The notes under the pieces: generated by a model
Seen by the model: only the letters and a program-made list of their open reading frames with translations
Told to the model about the DNA's origin: nothing
Databases searched by the model: none
Made by a program: the position numbers and the translations under genes
Origin: Acidimicrobiaceae bacterium
Lineage (GTDB): Bacteria; Actinomycetota; Acidimicrobiia; Acidimicrobiales; Ilumatobacteraceae
Length of the DNA stretch: 6,385 bases
Assembly: GCA_003455715.1 (NCBI GenBank)
Contig: DMQJ01000163.1
Location: forward strand, 1,572-7,956
Direction: 5' to 3'
Shown here: positions 6,186 to 6,385 of the stretch, in pieces
Numbering within the stretch: position 1 is the first letter of the stretch
Layout: every line of letters begins with the position of its first letter

Positions 6186-6385
6186 TCACACGGTCCGGCG
6201 GCGTGATCGACCGACCAGCAGGCCTCCAAGCCCAATCAGCCCGGCCGCGATCCAGAGCGACTGCAGGCTGTCGCTACCAGTCTCCGGGATTCTCGGCGGC
6301 TGCACCACCGGCTTCGGGGTGATGGTGATGGTCACGGTTGCTGTGTTGCTCTCGAGCTTTCCGTCGCTGACGGTGTAGGTGAAGG
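6186..6385 (-). CDS. C-terminus of a sortase-anchored surface protein (partial)
   Basis: The minus strand from the right edge encodes 65 residues ending at TGA (6186-6188); the 5' part lies outside the window. The visible portion begins with the end of an Ig-like or cadherin-like extracellular repeat (FTYTVSDGKL, then TATVTITITP), of the kind seen in VCBS and tandem-repeat adhesins. A short Pro-rich spacer follows, then IPETG (visible residues 32-36), a hydrophobic helix SLWIAAGLIGLGGLLVG (42-58) and a basic tail RSRRRTV. This is the canonical cell-wall sorting signal with Ile replacing the usual Leu of LPXTG. A sortase would cut between Thr and Gly and link the protein to the cell envelope. 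The full length and ligand cannot be judged. It points to a Gram-positive host. It appears unrelated to the restriction module. Confidence 0.82.
   Translation of the reverse strand, partial: FTYTVSDGKLESNTATVTITITPKPVVQPPRIPETGSDSLQSLWIAAGLIGLGGLLVGRSRRRTV

Overview
The window looks like a metagenome-assembled contig end from a high-GC Gram-positive bacterium, most likely an actinobacterium. The grounds are GC-rich third codon positions, GTG and TTG starts, and a C-terminal sortase-type anchor (IPETG, membrane helix, RSRRR tail) at the right edge. I cannot place it below phylum. The first 13 bases match the end of the common Illumina adapter, so the left edge is a library artefact and the true sequence starts near base 14.

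Left two thirds (14-4675, plus strand): a tightly overlapping run of genes. It opens with the last codons of an unidentified gene and continues with an Eco57I-like adenine-specific DNA methyltransferase (62-1654). Next comes an 876-residue protein joining a GIY-YIG/T5orf172-type nuclease domain to an SF2 helicase (1647-4277), then a VapC-like PIN-domain protein (4268-4675). The overlaps are 4, 8 and 10 bases, so translation is probably coupled. The methyltransferase and the helicase-nuclease together look like an ATP-dependent restriction-modification or anti-phage module. The methyltransferase would mark self DNA and the helicase-nuclease would act on unmarked DNA; this is inferred from domains. 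I cannot attach an established system name.

The most unusual spot is the joint with the toxin gene. The last ~28 residues of the helicase resemble the toxin-binding tail of a VapB antitoxin, and no N-terminal half of a VapB is present. The VapC-like protein also has Asn where the third conserved acidic residue of the PIN active site is expected. A reasonable reading is that the restriction module was joined into an older vapBC locus, leaving an antitoxin tail fused to the helicase and a toxin that has probably lost activity.

Right third (4676-6385): a minus-strand gene for a membrane protein with a NERD (nuclease-related) domain meets the VapC-like gene tail to tail with no spacer (TGATCA). 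Upstream of it, 5753-6185 holds no intact gene. It carries a possible promoter for the NERD gene and what looks like a decayed plus-strand gene fragment whose coding signal moves through all three frames. The window ends in the C-terminus of a minus-strand, sortase-anchored surface protein that continues beyond the right edge. I saw no rRNA, tRNA, CRISPR array, insertion sequence or attachment site.
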